NCBI GenBank assembly: GCA_025558095.1
Contig: JAIVFI010000033.1
Span: 434,001 to 498,000 of the forward strand
Source of the DNA: Hyaloraphidium curvatum
Taxonomy: Eukaryota > Monoblepharomycota > Hyaloraphidiomycetes > Hyaloraphidiales > Hyaloraphidiaceae
Reading direction: 5' to 3'
DNA length: 64,000 nucleotides
The translations under genes and the position numbers were made by a program. The notes below the pieces were generated by a model that was given only the letters and a program-made list of their open reading frames with translations, was not told the DNA's origin and searched no databases. Each line of letters starts with the position of its first letter. Position 1 is the first letter of the stretch. Below are positions 62,919-64,000 of the stretch, piece by piece.

Positions 62919-64000
62919 ATGGGTCGAGCGAAGGGCGGTTCTGATTCGCCCCAGACGCGGCGACAGGTCGCTTTGTCGCGCGTGGCTCCTCGCGAAACGG
63001 GACAGAGATTCGCCGCCAGGACGACGACCGACTACTACTGGCGGGACGAGGTCAACGACGGGCAGAAGGAGCTCGATGCGGCCGGGCGCCGCTTTGGGGA
63101 CAACGGCGCCCGCGCGCTTGCGGAGGCGCTGGTCGGGAACTCGACTCTGGCGAGCTTGACTGTGGCATCTAACGACATCGGCGTCGAAGGCGCCCGCGCC
63201 CTGGCAGGGATGCTGAAGAGGAACCTGGCGCTGACAAGATTTTCCGTGTCTTGGAACTCCGTCGGGGCCGAGGGCTCCTGCGCGCTAGCCGAGGCTGTGA
63301 AAGAGAACACGGTGCTGACGATGCTGGAGCTGGACGGCAATGATATCGGCGTTGAAGGGGCCCGCGCCCTCGCGGACGCGCTGAAGGATAACTTGACGCT
63401 CACGACTCTGAGTATGGGCGAAAACTCCCTTCGGGACGAGGGTGCCCGCGCGCTTGCGGAGGCGCTAACGGCGGTCACGGCGCTGACGACCCTGCACTTG
63501 AGCGAGAACGACATTGGAGACCGGGGTGCCAACGCGCTTGCTGAGGCTCTGAAGGAGAACTCAGTTCTGACCTACCTGTACCTGGGCGAGAATGCCATCG
63601 GAGATGAGGGCGCCCACGCACTCGGAGAGGCTTTGAGAAGGAACTCGGTGTTGACGGAGCTGTGGCTCCGTAAAGCCTCCATCGGCCGCGATGGGGCCCG
63701 CAAGCTTGCACAGGCCTTGAAGGAGAACACGGCGCTGACGTCCTTGGTGCTGGATGAGAACAACATCGGGGACGAGGGCGCGCGCGCGTTCGCAGATTCG
63801 CTGAAACAAAACTCGGTGCTGACGAGGCTGAGCTTGAAGCAGAACCTCATCGGGGACGAAGGTGCTTGCTCGCTCGCAGAGGCGCTGACGGAAAACTCGG
63901 CACTGACGACCCTGGGAATGAGCGACAACGCCATTGGAGCCGAGGGAACCCGTGCGCTTGCGGACGTGCTAAAAGGGAGCTCGGCACTGAGGAACTTGAG
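62919..64000 (+). CDS. LRR protein (ribonuclease-inhibitor type), 3' end outside window
   Basis: The ATG at 62919 (MGRAKGGSDSPQTRRQ) opens a frame that runs to the last base. After about 50 residues, eleven or more 28-residue repeats follow the pattern NSxLTxLxLxxNxIGDEGARALAEALK. The DNA is almost a direct 84-bp tandem array, with minor drift. The repeats are strikingly like those of the LRR-kinase at 57-59 kb, so a kinase or other effector domain may follow beyond the window. The neighbouring LRR arrays probably arose from a common ancestor. Function cannot be given without the C-terminus. Confidence 0.85.
   Translation, partial: MGRAKGGSDSPQTRRQVALSRVAPRETGQRFAARTTTDYYWRDEVNDGQKELDAAGRRFGDNGARALAEALVGNSTLASLTVASNDIGVEGARALAGMLKRNLALTRFSVSWNSVGAEGSCALAEAVKENTVLTMLELDGNDIGVEGARALADALKDNLTLTTLSMGENSLRDEGARALAEALTAVTALTTLHLSENDIGDRGANALAEALKENSVLTYLYLGENAIGDEGAHALGEALRRNSVLTELWLRKASIGRDGARKLAQALKENTALTSLVLDENNIGDEGARAFADSLKQNSVLTRLSLKQNLIGDEGACSLAEALTENSALTTLGMSDNAIGAEGTRALADVLKGSSALRNL

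Noticed and set aside
1-64000. tRNA, rRNA, CRISPR arrays, integrase or insertion sequences
   Set aside because: None was recognisable by eye on either strand.

Overview
The window reads as nuclear DNA of a GC-rich, intron-containing eukaryotic microbe. Most genes are broken by very short introns (about 50-80 bp). Their donors are mostly GTGGGT, GTAAGT or GTGAGT, a CTGAC or CTAAC branch site lies 10-20 nt before the acceptor, and reading frames join cleanly across them. Gene content fits a zoosporic, chytrid-like fungus or a close relative: fungal-type MCT-like transporter, GT90/CAP10 transferase, MYND proteins, GH16, microsomal P450, LRR-TKL kinase, secreted EGF, PAN and lectin proteins, and a mitochondrial release factor. 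The assignment is an inference and no species is claimed. Strand use is mixed and there are no operons, rRNA, tRNA or CRISPR that I can see.

Layout. 0-13 kb: a repetitive secreted tail, a PhyH dioxygenase divergent from a multi-TM protein, a SIMPL-domain secreted protein, two F-box/LRR paralogs (the second damaged and carrying a dispersed repeat), an alpha/beta hydrolase, a hypothetical and an EGF/Ig secreted protein. 13-26 kb: alcohol dehydrogenase, low-complexity PPxY protein, class I glutamine amidotransferase, a protease-like/EGF/PAN/Ig protein head-to-head with a Gly-rich protein, two members of an unrecognised family flanking a P450, and a secreted Thr-linker protein. 26-34 kb: a lipid-metabolism neighbourhood of acyl-CoA synthetase and enoyl-CoA hydratase/isomerase (both ending in the PTS1-like AKL), a GH16 enzyme, and two near-identical short-chain dehydrogenases at its edges. 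34-53 kb: MYND proteins, a large GT90 enzyme, Cys-rich secreted proteins, methyltransferase, dual-specificity phosphatase, a yeast-type alcohol dehydrogenase and a 1295-residue SUEL-lectin protein. 54-64 kb: the second multi-TM paralog, a bacterial-type PARG, an LRR-kinase, a P450 relic, a mitochondrial release factor, an MCT-like transporter and a second LRR array running off the window end.

How genes may work together. The 29.1-32.8 kb pair looks like a peroxisomal fatty-acid activation and oxidation unit, and the flanking dehydrogenases share a conserved promoter block. The last intron of the hydratase gene has no stop codon in frame, so splicing decides whether the AKL signal is made. Several secreted multidomain proteins share EGF and Ig-like modules, suggesting local domain shuffling. 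The most novel items are the two-member multi-TM family (GDPxCPC and GSCVPxW motifs), the two-member soluble family around 20 and 24 kb, and the possible splice-controlled targeting switch. Several paralogs carry single-base frameshifts, which could be real decay or assembly errors.
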